A stretch of 64,000 bases of DNA from Salvator merianae (GCA_003586115.2 QVOM02000034.1:143813823-143877822); one strand, 5' to 3'; shown: positions 35,600 to 47,094, counted from the stretch's first letter. Made by a program: numbers and translations. Notes: a model not told the origin generated them from the letters alone.

Positions 35600-35860
35600 T
35601 CATGGAAGGGTCCAAGGACCTACCTTGCACACACTATTGCAGAACAGCAGAGGCCCTGGCCCTTTTAGAATGCTCCATCTGCATTGGAAGGAGCAGTAGA
35701 ACAGGATATGGTGCCCAAATGGTGCTGTATCCTGCACTACTGGTACACCTGATAAAAGCAGTCCACAACTGGATTATTGTTGGTATACCACACCATGAAG
35801 GGTATATGGATGGCTTGCCACTGTGGGCTGGTATAAAAGGCCTGGCCCCTTTCTGACTGA
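35600..35860 (+). repeat. GTATACC-type dispersed repeat, copy near 35.7 kb
   Basis: Shares GCCCAAATGGTGCTGTATCC, CTGGTACACCTG and GTTGGTATACCACACCATGAAGG with the copies at 22650, 27590 and 59840. It ends near GGCCTGGCCCCTTTCTGACTG, a possible decayed terminus of the GGGCC..TTTCTGCACT type. Confidence 0.4.
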
Positions 35861-36249
35861 ACAACTAGAAGCAGCACCAGAAATGTGCCACTCCTGGGTG
35901 AACTACTGAAAAGAACCTGGGTGAGAACTGCGAAAATTGGGAACTTTCATTCTTGGCCTCGGAAGGCTGGAAAGGGCCCTTGAAGCTGGGCCTAGCCTTT
36001 GAACCCAGTATCAGGGCTGGGCCTGAACAGTCTGTCTGAAATGCGGACAACCTGTATCATGGGGTACCTAGCCTGGCCCAGGACAGTGTGGAATAGCCCA
36101 CTCCATGCAGAAATGTCCAGCATAGCTAGTGATTCTGACATAGTATTCAGACAGTTCTGAGTCTTCCATCCATAAGGAGCAACAGGGGGCATATTCAAAG
36201 TTCTTTGTTCCCTATGCAGTATCCTAAGCACATCCAAGTATAAGATTCT
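35861..36249. other. No gene recognised
   Basis: Moderately GC-rich sequence with several GGGCC/GGCCC words (35967, 35987, 36017, 36075) that may be debris of further TIR elements; no clear paired ends. Confidence 0.35.
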
Positions 36250-36290
36250 TGGAGGAGGAGAAGGAGAAGGAGAAGGAGAAGAAAGTGTTT
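36250..36290. repeat. (GGAGAA)n purine microsatellite
   Basis: About six hexamer units; it makes an open frame of Glu/Lys repeats which is not a gene. Confidence 0.9.
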
Positions 36291-36339
36291 TCACTGGATT
36301 GCACCTCTGTGGAGAAAACTAAGACCCTTTTGTTGAATG

Positions 36340-36560
36340 TATGCCAGGATCCAGGAGGAACTGCCTTGATAAGGAAAGCTGAGAGGAATGAGTGTTTGCA
36401 GCTGAACGCAGCTGCAGGTGTGTGTGATAGCATGATTGCACTAAGTGGTGTTGGGCGGTTCCTGGATCCAGGTGTTACAGCGTGTAATTATACTCCTTTG
36501 TTTTGAACTCTAATAAAAAGTGGGACTTTCCAGAGAGCCTTTGGTCTATCAGGATGGATG
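36340..36560 (+). other. Inverted repeat and AATAAA-containing segment, possible LTR or element end
   Basis: CCAGGATCCAGGAGGAACTG (about 36346) and GGCGGTTCCTGGATCCAGG (about 36454) are imperfect reverse complements about 90 bases apart. Downstream, TCTAATAAAAAGTGGGACTT (about 36509) holds a polyadenylation-like signal. This could be the end of an LTR or of an unrecognised transposon. I found no primer-binding site or second LTR. Confidence 0.25.
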
Positions 36561-37249
36561 CCCCCCTTTTCCCTCAGCTTTGTCTGAAATCCTTCATTTG
36601 CACCAAACTCTTTGGGCGTGTCTTGCGTCACACCTCCTTAGGCTAAAATAAGCCACAGAAGAAGTCAGAAATCAGTCAGCAAAATAACAGCTAGAACATT
36701 CAAATTGGGCTAGTTCCAAACCCCGAGCACTTAGAATATCTCATTCTGGGGCAGGATGTTCTGAACTCAAATTCTGTTGGACATTTTTAAAAGGGAGTTA
36801 TTTTAATTAACAAGGAGTAGCTACTGCTTTCTACCATAATTGGAGACCAAAGATAAGATCTTCCATTATACTTTTTACCCTTTACTTTAACATCATTTCT
36901 AGTACTGTATTAAATTTAATCTATGTTCCCCTGATTGAAACCCATTAAAGGGACTTGAAGGAACCAAAAACATGTTTCTGTGACCATTATCTGGTCTCCT
37001 GCAGCAAGCAAAATGCTGCAACAGATTCTTGTGCTGATTAAATGATGGTAAGGAACCAGACAATGGAGGAAAACACTTTTCTTCTTCTTTTTAAGGAGCT
37101 GGTGTTTCCTCTGTTTTGACCTTCTGTTTATTGACAATAAAATACAGACACTAAAACGTATTCAAACTGTACCCACCCAAAGTCTCTTACTCCCTTCCTT
37201 CCACCATGTCAGGACAACATTCAGAGGAACTATGAATCAAAGATCTGGG
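36561..37249. other. No gene recognised
   Basis: Unassigned sequence. No repeat family recognised. Confidence 0.45.
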
Positions 37250-38135
37250 TGAAGTGGCACGTTTAATGAAGCACCGGAAACCATATAAATTTAGCACCTA
37301 GCATAACCTCCACTGGGGAGCTACCACAGAGAAGGCCCTTTCACATGCCATAACCACTCGAACCTCCAAAGGAAGCGGAATTATACAAATTCCCTCACTT
37401 TGTGATTTTTAAAGCAAAGGCAATTCTATATGTGAAAAGGCACTACTTAAGATATTCAGGGCCCAAGCCACATTGGGCTTTATATGTCAATATCAACACC
37501 TTGAATTGGGTTGAGTAGCAAATTGGTAGCCAGTGCAGTTCCTTCAAGACCAGCATGATGTGCATCCCTCCAGAAACCTCAATCAGTGGTTGTGCTGCTG
37601 CATTCTTTACTAGTTCCAGCTTCTGGACTATTTTCAAGCATACCTCCATGTAGATCATATTACAATAGTTTAGTCTGGAGATGATCAGAGCATGGATCAT
37701 TGTATCCAAGTTGTCCTTATCTAGAAAGGCTGAAGCTGGTAAACCAATTAGAGATGGAGTTAAGCACTCCTGGCTTCTACTGCCGAGCCTCAAGCAACAG
37801 CAATGCATCCAGAAGCATCTCCACCCCTTTTTTCAGGGGCAAATCAGGCCACATGCTGTCTAATTTCCTGGACTTGGGACACTGTGGCACACAGTATCTC
37901 TATCTTGTCTGGATATTAGTCAACATCCAGGTCATTTCTGCCTTCAGCCAGAGATCAAGCACCTCAACTACTTCACCTGACTCAGAAGGACTGAGAGATA
38001 GAGTTGGGTGTCATCTGCATCTGCACACCACACTCCAAAGCTCTCAGTTACCTCTCCCAGTGGCTTCATATAGATATTAAACAGCATATGAGACAGAATC
38101 AGTCCCTGACAAACTCTGCATGAGAGTTTCCAAGG
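37250..38135 (-). mobile_element. L2 LINE fragment, RT to 3' part
   Basis: On the minus strand, near 38090-38050, the sequence reads HMLFNIYMKPLGEV, the hallmark between L2 RT motifs B and C, followed closely by ADDTQLYLS, the catalytic box. The open frame 37443-37808 continues with IHALIISRLNYCNMIYMEV, KLELVKNAAAQPL, MLVLKELHWLPICY and FKVLILTYKAQCGLGPEYLK. The segment 37250-37440 looks like the following L2 tail (GAAGGCCTTCTCTG-like words). Several frameshifts; dead copy. Confidence 0.75.
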
Positions 38136-38579
38136 GGCCAAAAAAAAAGCTCTCTACAGACACTGCATACGCATGGCGTGTTCACATGCACAATAGCACA
38201 GTTTTCCTTGTTCTTGTATCCCTGTTTTCTTTGTTCCTGTATTTTTGCTGCCCACACTCTGCCCAGCAAAACTTTTTATAGTGCCACAGAATGCTTATCC
38301 ATCCTACCTTTTGGATTGTTTTTGTTGCTAAGCATGCCTTGTCCTGCTGTGCCCTAGTCACCTCAAGAGGTTAAAAAGAAGTAAATGTGATACACACCTT
38401 CCTACTTGCATATGAGCACCTGTTCATAACTTTTTGTTCTTCAGTAAATAACTGGCTGTTATTTTTGGTATCTTCGGAAGTGGCCAAGTGTGCAAAAAAA
38501 AAATGACAGGTGGTCAAACACTGACCTGGGACAGCAAACAACCAGTACCACCTACCACTGCAGAGTCTGCCGACTTCTT
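38136..38579. other. No gene recognised
   Basis: Unassigned AT-rich sequence; short A runs at 38138-38146 and 38494-38503. Confidence 0.4.
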
Positions 38580-38830
38580 ATTTCTGGCAGCTTAACTAGT
38601 TGCTAACATTCCATTTTGGGGCAAGTTATTGGAAAGAATGGTGCTATCCAGTTACAGGCATGCTTGAAATAAATGGATTATCTAGAAACATTTCTGACTG
38701 GCTTCAGGTAGGGGTATGGTATTGAGACTGCATTGGTTGCCTTGATCACTTCTATTGGGAAATGGATAGCGGCAATGTCATCCAGCTGATTTTTGTTGAT
38801 CTCTCAGCAGCTTTGGATACCATCTCTGAC
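38580..38830 (+). mobile_element. L2 LINE fragment, early RT
   Basis: At 38776-38829 one frame reads VIQLIFVDLSAALDTISD, the motif A region of L2 reverse transcriptase (VLLDLSAAFDTVDH type). Upstream, ETALVALI around 38730 fits the preceding segment. Only about 250 bases are recognisable. Confidence 0.6.
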
Positions 38831-40075
38831 TGCTGTGGAAGCAGAACAGATGAAAGGTGGTTTTTATTCAGATTTCAGTGCTACTAGTCAAATGCACATT
38901 TTGATCCTCCTGCTAACATACAGCCTCATCAGCCTTCTGGAGCTGCTAGTCCCACACAGTTGCAAATTACTAAAGCTTCTTCTAGGTTAGAGGGACCCAA
39001 TGGGGTTGTTTCTGCAGTACTAGTTTTTATCTTGCTAATTGAACACACTCAGTTTCATGCCCCCCCCCCAAAAAAAAAAACTATGCAAAATGCAGGCAAC
39101 AAAGGTATATTTTTGCTTGTATAATGTGACTCACCTTTTAGGCTCATTCCTTAAGCTTGTTTATAGCTGTATTGCTTTTTTCCCTCTGTAGTGAAGGTGG
39201 CAACAATGAACATTTGCCCTGAATGCTTTGAATATCTCAAAAGGTATTTAGATGTCCCAATGGAGCAGCATTTTATGGAAGCTTAAATTACCGCAAATGA
39301 ACTCTGGGCCCATGTTCTCCATAGGCGTCCCCATTGCTCCTGCATGTTTTATCTTTGCCCCCTCTGCCTTTTCCCTTGGCATGCATAGGAAATTATTGTT
39401 GTCTTACCCATGGCAGTGGAGTGGGATTAAAGCTGTGCTTATTTCTGTATGCATAACAAAGCTTCCTACACTTTCAGCGAGTTTCTTCTCCAGAGATAAT
39501 ACTAAAGGTGCTCTCTGAAGAGTTCACATTTTGTTCTTACTATCTGTTTGCTATCATTTGTAAAGATGTGACACTGAAATGGTCTTGTCACTCGAGCAGC
39601 AAGCATCGCCTGCTCATTAGATTATTGATGGCTTTCTGGGGGATTGAGACATAAACACAACATCAAGGATATGCTTTTATTGCTGTTACAGAACCTGCCC
39701 TGAAGTGAAATCATCTACCGTCCCAGCTGGCTTTCAGCAGCGCTTGCATATAATTTTTCACCTGCCATTAAAACATTGAGAGGTATTCCTTTTTCACTCA
39801 ATCATTTATTTATCTGGATTCCCACCCCCACCCCACCTCCCTGTTGTTTTCAGGTCAAGGAAAATAACTGTTGAAACAATGAATATTTCATTTAAATGAA
39901 CCAGACCGGCGAAAGGAGTAATTGAAGCAGCTTGCTTTTTTTTGTTAATTAGCAGATTTTCTATGATTATGATCATGGAAAGATGTTATTCAAAAATGAC
40001 TAAAATGAACTTTTCTTTTTTTTCTTTTTTTTTTAATTCACAGGTGGAGACTCTCCAAACCATGGAAAGATCTAA
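38831..40075. other. No gene recognised
   Basis: Unassigned sequence with a C/A homopolymer junction at 39061-39080 and T-rich runs near 40014-40036. Confidence 0.45.
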
Positions 40076-40366
40076 GGCTGTGTCTCCGCTTACCATCAGA
40101 AGCACTCCTGTTGTCCAATGAAAGTACTTGCCATCACTGCATCTTTATTCAAACCGGTAGCAGGTGTTTTGCAGTGATTTTACCACCTGCTTTACTGGTG
40201 CAATCACTGTCAGAGGTCCCTTGTTTGCAGGGTGTGATTTTGCACCCCACACAGAGGTGTCACTAAAAATGAAGATGCAAATAATGCCTTTTTCTGTGGC
40301 AGATTGGGTTGTTTCCCCCATCCATCCAGAATGGGGCTACCTCTGATGGTAAGAGGAGACACAGGG
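40076..40366. mobile_element. 291-bp TIR element with TAA target duplication
   Basis: Inverted ends GGCTGTGTCTCCGCTTACC (40076) and, at the right, GGTAAGAGGAGACACAGGG (to 40366) match over about 25 bases apart from a few substitutions. They continue inward as ATCAGA. TAA flanks both sides (40073-40075, 40367-40369). A TAA/TTA duplication is typical of PIF-Harbinger elements. Interior without transposase, so non-autonomous. Only copy of this family noticed in the window. Confidence 0.7.
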
Positions 40367-40564
40367 TAAATCTCAGAAATTCCCATATGTCTTACAATAC
40401 CTCTCCTGTTTGGTTCTCCTTCTTTCCAGGCCTCAGTGCCTGATACAACTGATGAACTTCTTTTTCTCCAGCAATGAATTGCAACAAATTACCATTTGTG
40501 TGCCCCGTATCCCAAGATTTTGAACTGGACCAGAAATGCTATGAGTATAAAAACCTCTGCCATT

Positions 40565-40695
40565 AGAAAGGATCTAATGAAGTGGGGTTAGTGTATGAAA
40601 GCTTATGCTACCTCTAAGCTTTCTGTTAGACTTTAAGGTGTTATTAGACATCTTTGCTTACTGATCCAGGCTATCACAGATACATCTTTGAATTA
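40565..40695 (+). repeat. Dispersed repeat (GAAAGCTTATGCTAC family), copy 1
   Basis: Contains CTAATGAAGTGGGGTTAGTG, TATGAAAGCTTATGCTACC, TTAGACTTTAAGGTGTTATT and GATCCAGGCTATCACAG. The order (GATGAAGTGGG, GAAAGCTTATGCTAC, TAAGGTGCTACT) is familiar from repeats in many amniote genomes, whose class I cannot name with certainty. A second copy lies at 46845-47060. Confidence 0.5.
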
Positions 40696-41162
40696 AAAAG
40701 GATCAAATTCCCCACCCCTTAAGCATTGAAAGCAAGCATACTTGAGATGCTTGAGATGGAAGCATGGGAAAAAAATGACCACTATCAATCTTCTATATAA
40801 TTTTCTTCAGGGGAAAAATAAGGACAATGAACACTCCACTCATTGGTTGAAATGGATTTTTCCCCTGATGCATATTGCAGGCATAAGAGAATATGACTTT
40901 CTGAGTAAAACGGAGAAGGAGGGATTGGTGGGATTTCAAGAACAGCTTATTTTTATTAATCAAAAGAATAATGTTCACTAATACCTAGAGCACGTTATAG
41001 TATGAAAATACTTTTAATTATTAAGGGCAAGATGGGAAGTCACTTTTATACTTATTAGTTTACTTTTACTTTTTGTTTTCCTTGTATTTTCTTAATTCTC
41101 TGTGTTTACTGGTGTTGCATTGGTTTAATATTTTGTGAAAACCCTAATATATTTCCAAAAAA
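40696..41162. other. No gene recognised
   Basis: Unassigned AT-rich DNA. The frame 40742-40981 (+) has no domain. Confidence 0.45.
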
Positions 41163-41257
41163 GGGAGGGAGGGAGGGAGGGAGGGAGGGAGGGAGGAAGG
41201 AAGGAAGGAAGGAAGGAAGGAAGGAAGGAAGGAAGGAAGGAAGGAAGGAAGGAAGGA
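41163..41257. repeat. (GGGA)n to (GGAA)n compound microsatellite
   Basis: About 33 bases of GGGA repeats run directly into about 60 bases of GGAA repeats without interruption. Frames across it encode Phe-Leu-Pro-Ser repeats and are artefacts. Confidence 0.97.
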
Positions 41258-42863
41258 TATTGCATGGATATTTGGGAAATTGGGGAGAGTTGAACATAAG
41301 TCATTTTAGGCATCACTCCATGAGGCTTCTAATATATTACCCCTAGAAAATTCCTTAGAAGGCAAATTTCTCTCTAATGATAATTCCAGATGGAGGCAAG
41401 TGGATCATTTACTCCTTAATGAGAAGTTGGTTACTTTTAGTTTTGTTATTGTTCTTTGTTTTGTAGCAAGGGGAATTCCAAACTAAATCAAGGAAAAAAT
41501 GTTGGCTGGCAAGAAGATAAAAATACAATGAAGACACCTTAGGGTAAGAGGTGATGGAAATCTTCACATTTAAGTATCTCTGAAACTTTAATGAGCACAG
41601 CTGTGGACAAAGCCCAACGACTGCCAAAGTATCTGCAAATGGAAGAAAGTAAAAGAAGAACTCTTGGAGATGAAAACAGCCTCAAACTGACGTGTAAGGC
41701 TTAACTTCCACCATATCAGAATCCTCTCCATCTGTTACAGCAGAACCTGGAAAATGTTGAAGCTATGGACTGTTTCTAGCTACAGGCCCCAGCTATCTGT
41801 TCCATTGATACATTTCACTGACATGACCATACTAGTCTGCAGCAGCCAGGAGATAAAGGGAAAATAATATCCCCAAAGGAAGGCTGGGAAATAGCTTTGA
41901 TTACTTTCCCTCATATAACTTCAGAAGTACTCAAGGCATCACAGGAAAAAAGATAAATATGTAATGGGAACAAACATCCATTGAGATAGAAAGCAAACAG
42001 AAGCTGCACTTTGATGCAAGATGGGAGCAAAAGCATAAAAAATGAAAAAGACACCCCTATTTTCAATTCATTTGCTACTCTAAGAACAGTCAAAGAGGAC
42101 ACAATTATCTTATAATTTAAGACATTGATAAATTTTTGCCGTTTTCATGTGCATGCCAGCATCATTATTATATTGATATAGCCCATACAATTTCACATGT
42201 CACTGTACACAAGTTTGTATAGTTATAAAGGATTTGATTACACTTAAATCAGGACCACACTAAAGCTTTGTCTGGAAACAGAAATCTTTCTGAACTCTAA
42301 GACAATGGATTAAATTAAACATATTAAAAATATCTGTGATGATGAATGGACTCTGATTTTCTAACTGAAGAGCCTCTAAAATCAGTAAATAACTTCTTCC
42401 TGCTTCTAGGAAGACAAACAGATACTAAGACTATTAAAACTATTCAAAGAGCAAATCACAAGCTATCCACTAATAATTCCAAAGCCACAATCAACAGAGA
42501 GTAATTAAATGGCTTGAATTAATGATGAGAAAGCCTTCAATTAGAACTAAAGACAAGGCCTAATAAACTTACTTCTGAGAAAGCATTACAGACAAAAGTA
42601 AACCAGGATAGTACTGATGGGTAATACAACATTATATTATGTTCTAGGTGGGATCTACATTTTAGTTATATGTTAATTTATGCCTTAGATTATTTAAGGG
42701 CTTCAATACTGAAGCATTTGTTGCCCTTCAGACTGCATTTGGCTACTTTTAAGATGCCAGTTCAGAGGTCGTAATCAGCTGTACATCCTAATTCCCACCA
42801 ATGAAACAAAAATTGTAAGAATATAGGAAGTGCCCTCCTGGATAGCACCAATGACCCAGTAGC
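41258..42863. other. No gene recognised
   Basis: Unassigned AT-rich DNA with no repeat family recognised. Confidence 0.45.
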
Positions 42864-43180
42864 TAGAGTTGTGTACAAACCAAAATTTAGTGGTTCAGTT
42901 CAGTTTGGTTTGAATTTAACTGAATTATCTCTGATTCATATTTGATTTGAACCATTTTTTTCAAACTACCCTTGGCTCGCATTCTACTTGAACCATGCAA
43001 ACCATTGTGAACCACACTTGATTCACTGTGATTTGCTTATTTCATTAAAACACCTCTTGGTTTGGTTCAACTGAACTGTTTCTTCAAACTGCAGAGTGGT
43101 TCAGGTTTGCATGTGAACCAGTCAAACATGCCAATCTGTAGCAAACTGTGAATGAGCCAAACCAGTTCAGTACATCTCTA
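42864..43180. mobile_element. GAACC-rich short DNA element, copy 2 (both ends visible)
   Basis: Left end TAGAGTTGTGTACAAACC and right end CAGTACATCTCTA are inverted repeats, reading as TA-GAG..CTC-TA with a possible TA duplication. The interior is dense in TTGAACC and GGTTCA words. Related copies are at 13470-13760 and 44308-44636. A TA duplication would suit a Tc1/mariner-type or similar non-autonomous element. Confidence 0.6.
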
Positions 43181-43547
43181 CCAGTGGCACATGGGAACAT
43201 TGCAATCATTATGTTTTGTTCTGTCAAAGTTCCTCTTCAAATTCACTGGGACATATGCAAAGATATTCACCTGGAGAGGGGGAATTAATGTCAATAACAT
43301 ATTTCCCTCCATTCAAGCATTAACAAGGCTTCCTGAAGCCTAGAAAAGTACTTATTTGTTTCATATTTTGTTTCTTATTTAGTTGAAATATAATAAGTAA
43401 ATCAGTAAATATTTTCCCCCACTCTTACTGAATTGCAATGACATGTCCATTTTCTAAAAATCATTATTTCTAAGTATAACTTTTAGCAGTCTGCCCTTGT
43501 GATTAAATATTGCATTGTGTAGAACTATACCTGTACTAAAACATTTT
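43181..43547. other. No gene recognised
   Basis: Unassigned AT-rich DNA. Confidence 0.4.
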
Positions 43548-43610
43548 ATTTTTATTTATTTTATTAGAGCTGTATCCCACCTTATTTATCTATAATACCC
43601 TTTGAAGTGA
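43548..43610 (-). mobile_element. L2 3'-end remnant
   Basis: TTTTATTTATTTTATTAGAG followed by CTGTATCCCACCTTATTTAT resembles the reverse complement of the L2 3' terminus, an AAATAAATAA tail preceded by a GGTGGGATAC-type block. The forward version ends the L2 at 35460. Confidence 0.45.
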
Positions 43611-44224
43611 AAATAACATAACATGATAAATGCATCACTGGTCTCTAAATAGGAAAGATATGCAATTTTCTTCCCTTTGCAGTTTATAATATTTATTATA
43701 ACACATCCATTTCCTGATGCCACTGTATCCTGCATTTCCCTTTCCCATTAAATATCATTCCCTGCTTGGAATGACACAAATCAACATGAAGCCTCATCAG
43801 GCAGCCAGAATGCAATTATCTTCTTGAGTAACTTTCACCAATTTGATGCCCTCGAGATGTTTTCAACTATAACTTTTATCCGCTCTAGCTAGCTTTGGTG
43901 ATTATACTAATAGAAGTTCTGGTCTGCAACATAGATGACATCAGGTTATCCAGTGAATGTTCTAAACCACCCTCCACAAACCAGTGCCCTTCAAATGTTC
44001 CCCTTTATAAATCCTATTATCCTTGACCATTTGCTAGCCTGGCCAGGGCACAAATCCCACAATATCTAGAAGATATCATATTGGAAAAGAGATGCTTTAA
44101 ATACTCAAGATGAAAGGGAGTTCTAAGACAAGCAGTGTTATTTCCAAGAACAACTGTATATTTAGAACATAAAGGTTTCATTGACACAAAGTAAAACCAA
44201 GCAACCAAGAACTAAAGCAATTCA
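43611..44224. other. No gene recognised
   Basis: Unassigned AT-rich DNA. Confidence 0.4.
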
Positions 44225-44680
44225 GAAATGACTTGAAGATGGTAACTGCCACATTCCGGAGTTCATTTTCCGGTCCTTAATATGAATTAGAGGTGAAATG
44301 GGAACACTAGAAGAAATGTGCCAGTCTGGTTCAAATTAAACCAGTTCAATTTGAACTGAGCCACCCCAGGTTTGGGGGAATTGGTTCAGACTCAAACTGA
44401 ACCAATGGGGCTCACTCAAACCAGTTCAAACCACTCAGTTCAATTCAAAGCAGTTTGAGTTGAGTTAGTATTTTACCCTTTTAAAGGGCTTTTGAAGTTG
44501 TATTTTTATGTGCACAACCAGGTCAAACTGGTCTGATGTTCAAATTGAACTGATTCAAGGTAGTTTGAATTCAAATTTGACTGCATATGGTTTAGTTTGA
44601 ACCAGATTTCTGTTTTCAAGTTTGTGCCCGTCTCTGAACAGTAGCTGCCACATGCTAGTGGGCTTGGTTTGCCCAGTGGC
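44225..44680 (+). mobile_element. MITE (CAGAAGTGA..CACATGCTA family) interrupted by the GAACC-rich element
   Basis: 44225-44307 (TTCAGAAATGACTT..CGGTCCTTAATATGAATTAG..GGGAACAC) and 44637-44680 (CAGTAGCTGCCACATGCTAG) match the two halves of the elements at 48725-48875 and 57437-57525. There CTTTAATATGGATTAGGGG..GGGAACAC runs straight on to a GC-TG-CC block. The interrupting piece is the GAACC-rich element 44308-44636. Confidence 0.5.
44308..44636. mobile_element. GAACC-rich short DNA element, copy 3 (inserted in a MITE)
   Basis: Repeated GGTTCAAAT, TTGAACTGA and GAACCA words with the central block TTTTACCCTTTTAAAGGGCT, matching copy 1 (13470-13760). Left end TAGAAGAAATGTG, right end TTGTGCCCGTCTCTG, both decayed from the TAGAG.TGTGTAC type ends of copy 2. 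Confidence 0.55.
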
Positions 44681-46394
44681 AATACAAGGTTCAGGACTGC
44701 AGAATGGCAAGGGTTGGGGCATGGTTCTGATTGAATGAAAACACTGCTTGGCAAGTTGAAGATGAGGTTTCAATCACAGCTTCCCCCCTCCTCAACACCC
44801 TACAGTCCCAATCCATGAGTCACTGCTGAGTTTTGTCTTAGCTCTGATATAAATCTAATTGACTATTTTGCTAACACCCAGTCTTCTCAGTAATATTTTC
44901 CCCGCACATCTCCCTTTTACTGACAGCTATTTAACAATTATCATGGTTAGCCAGAGTCCTCTAAGCCATAAGTTTTATCCTCCCATGCATTTACCTTATT
45001 AGCCCATCCTATTGTCGGATTAATGGGACACCTTGCAATAAAGACAATGCAGAAAAGAAGCACTGCCAAGAAGCCAAGGCTGTGGACTGAAGTAATGACA
45101 TAAGAGCACAGCAACCTCTAAAAATATCATTGCAAGTGAATTATTATCTCCCCTTTATGGCTAAAACCTGGTCTTTTATGTTGTTATGTGCTTTTCTTCG
45201 AAGGTCCAAATTCACACACTGAATCTTAAAGCAGATTAATGAACCATTAACAGGCTCGGCAAAAGTGTTCTTTCAGACAGCAATCGATAATACCCTCTCT
45301 TGTTCGTTGTATATATGGGCTCTACATTCACAGAGATATTTATTAGATTAATTGATCATTACTGTCATGTTGGATAATATGCACTTATGTGAAAATAGCT
45401 GAAGTCTTTGCTTTTTAAAGACAGTAACAAATTATTAGCTATAATGGAACCAACCGATAGTATAGTCAAACAGTTTTTGAAGAGTCTGCTTCCTACCTGA
45501 ACTGAGTATCTGCTTTGTACATTGCATTCATCAGATGAAGTGAATTCTAAGCTCCTTGATTCTCGAGAATTGACTGTCCAGGTAAGAAGACCAGCAACCA
45601 AGAGGGAAGCTTCCACAGGGGCACCTTCTAAGGTAAATCTCATGGCTGATTTCTCAGAATACCTTGAGAAAAAGCTAGTAAACAAAATCCTCTTCCACAA
45701 ATTCACAATGGGTTTGAAACACAGATGGAATGTTTAAACAAAAGATCCACATGGGACAGAGATATAAAATATATAATGCCTTATTTATGAAATTGTCTGA
45801 CCTCTCTAATTTGGTAGTGTTCAAATTTTCCCCTCAGTGGATGCTCATTTTTTTATTTTCCATAAAAAATCATGGAGATCTTGGTGAACCACTTAATTTC
45901 TGTATTTGATTTACAAATGGAAGCATACGCTTTAATATTTCTTTTCATTCAGTCTAAGCATGAGATTAATTACTGATACTGTGGCATAAAAATCCTAGCG
46001 TTCAGGTTAGTGCTTGTAAATCTTTTCAATATTTGGCACTGGTCAAAACAACCATGATGTCTGATGCACAAATAATCTAGACTGCCCCACACCTTTTCCA
46101 TGATGCAGCATCCAAATGCAACCAGTAAAATGCTGGTTTGAGAAACATTTCCCTAATATGATAAACAACCTCACACAATAGTTGATGGTTAATTCTGTCA
46201 TTATGTTGGCAGGTTTTGTGTAAACATTTTTCAAACAGGCTTTATTCTGTCTTTTCATATCATTTTTGTTCATCAACTCTGAAACTTTGATACAGGATAA
46301 GCCACAGGACATCTGAAATCTATGGGCTTACTTGGATGAAGTGGACTGCTTAGACCCATTTAAGTCTAGCTTTAGGCCTGGCTTTAGACCCAAG
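44681..46394. other. No gene recognised
   Basis: Unassigned sequence. A CAG|GTAAGA donor-like site at 45580 follows a short open stretch but is not supported by any known protein. Confidence 0.45.
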
Positions 46395-46844
46395 GCTGCC
46401 TTGTAGCCTTACAGATGATCTTTGGTGGGAGAGAAACAGAAGGAATGTGACCCTACTGGTTCTCCTTGATTTCCCAGTGGTATTTGATACTGTTCACCGT
46501 GGTACCATCTTGGATTTCCTACAGAGTTTAGGAATTGTAGCCATTGCTTTGAAGTGGTTCCAGTCTTATTTCTGTGGCAGATTCCAGAGAGTTGTTGTAG
46601 GGAATATTTTTTCCCTTGCTGTTTTATATCTAAATGAAGCTTCTGGGAGATGTTATCAGGATGCTTGGAGGAAGGTGTCATCAGTATGCTGATAACACCT
46701 ACGTTTACATATCAGTACTAACTGAATCACATGAGGCAATCCAGGTTCTGAACCAGTGCTTGAAGCTGAATCCAGACAAGATGGAGGTCTTCTGTATGCT
46801 GGCTTCTCAAGTTAAGGAATTAAATGGATCACCTTCTCTTGACA
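46395..46844 (+). mobile_element. L2 LINE fragment, RT region (part 1 of an interrupted copy)
   Basis: Frame 46447-46692 encodes LLVLLDFPVVFDTVHRGTIL (RT motif A), LQSLGIVAIALKWFQSYFCG and RFQRVVVGN, typical L2. Then, with motif B mostly lost, HQYADNTYVYISV (decayed catalytic YADD), LNQCLKLNPDKMEV follow. The L2 resumes at 47095 and again at 47985. Confidence 0.8.
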
Positions 46845-47060
46845 GGATAGCATCTGATGAAGTAGGCTTAGTCTATGAAAGCTCATGCTACCAACCAGGC
46901 TGGCCACAGAAATTGACAAACCAATTAACCTAGCCATAGAGAAAGCTGAAAAAAAAGTGTATCTGATATTTGGCAGATTTTCTACAGCTTTTGCCAACCC
47001 TGCCCAACTTCTTTTTCTTTTAAGTCTCTAAGGTGCTACTAGTCCCCCTTGTTATAGTGA
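46845..47060 (+). repeat. GAAAGCTTATGCTAC repeat, copy 2, itself interrupted
   Basis: GCATCTGATGAAGTAGGCTT, TATGAAAGCTCATGCTACC and, after an interruption, AAGTCTCTAAGGTGCTACTAG match the 40565-40695 repeat. The interruption (46896-47002) is the short hAT-like element, copy C. The whole lies within an L2. Confidence 0.55.
46896..47002 (+). mobile_element. Short interspersed element with hAT-like ends, copy C
   Basis: Begins CAGGCTGGCCACAGAAATTG and ends GCTTTTGCCAACCCTG, as in copies at 15228 and 18664. Flanks read ..ACCAAC and CCCAAC.., a possible decayed target duplication. The host repeat continues on both sides, which fixes the ends of this insertion. Confidence 0.6.
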
Positions 47061-47094
47061 TCCACACTGAACACAGCAACATCTTGGAATTCTT

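Noticed and set aside
41106..41316. Frames with Phe-Leu-Pro-Ser repeats
   Set aside because: Direct translation of the GGGA/GGAA microsatellite.
45535..45580. Possible short exon ending CAG|GTAAGA
   Set aside because: Donor is good, but the 47-base open stretch matches no protein I know and no partner exon was found.
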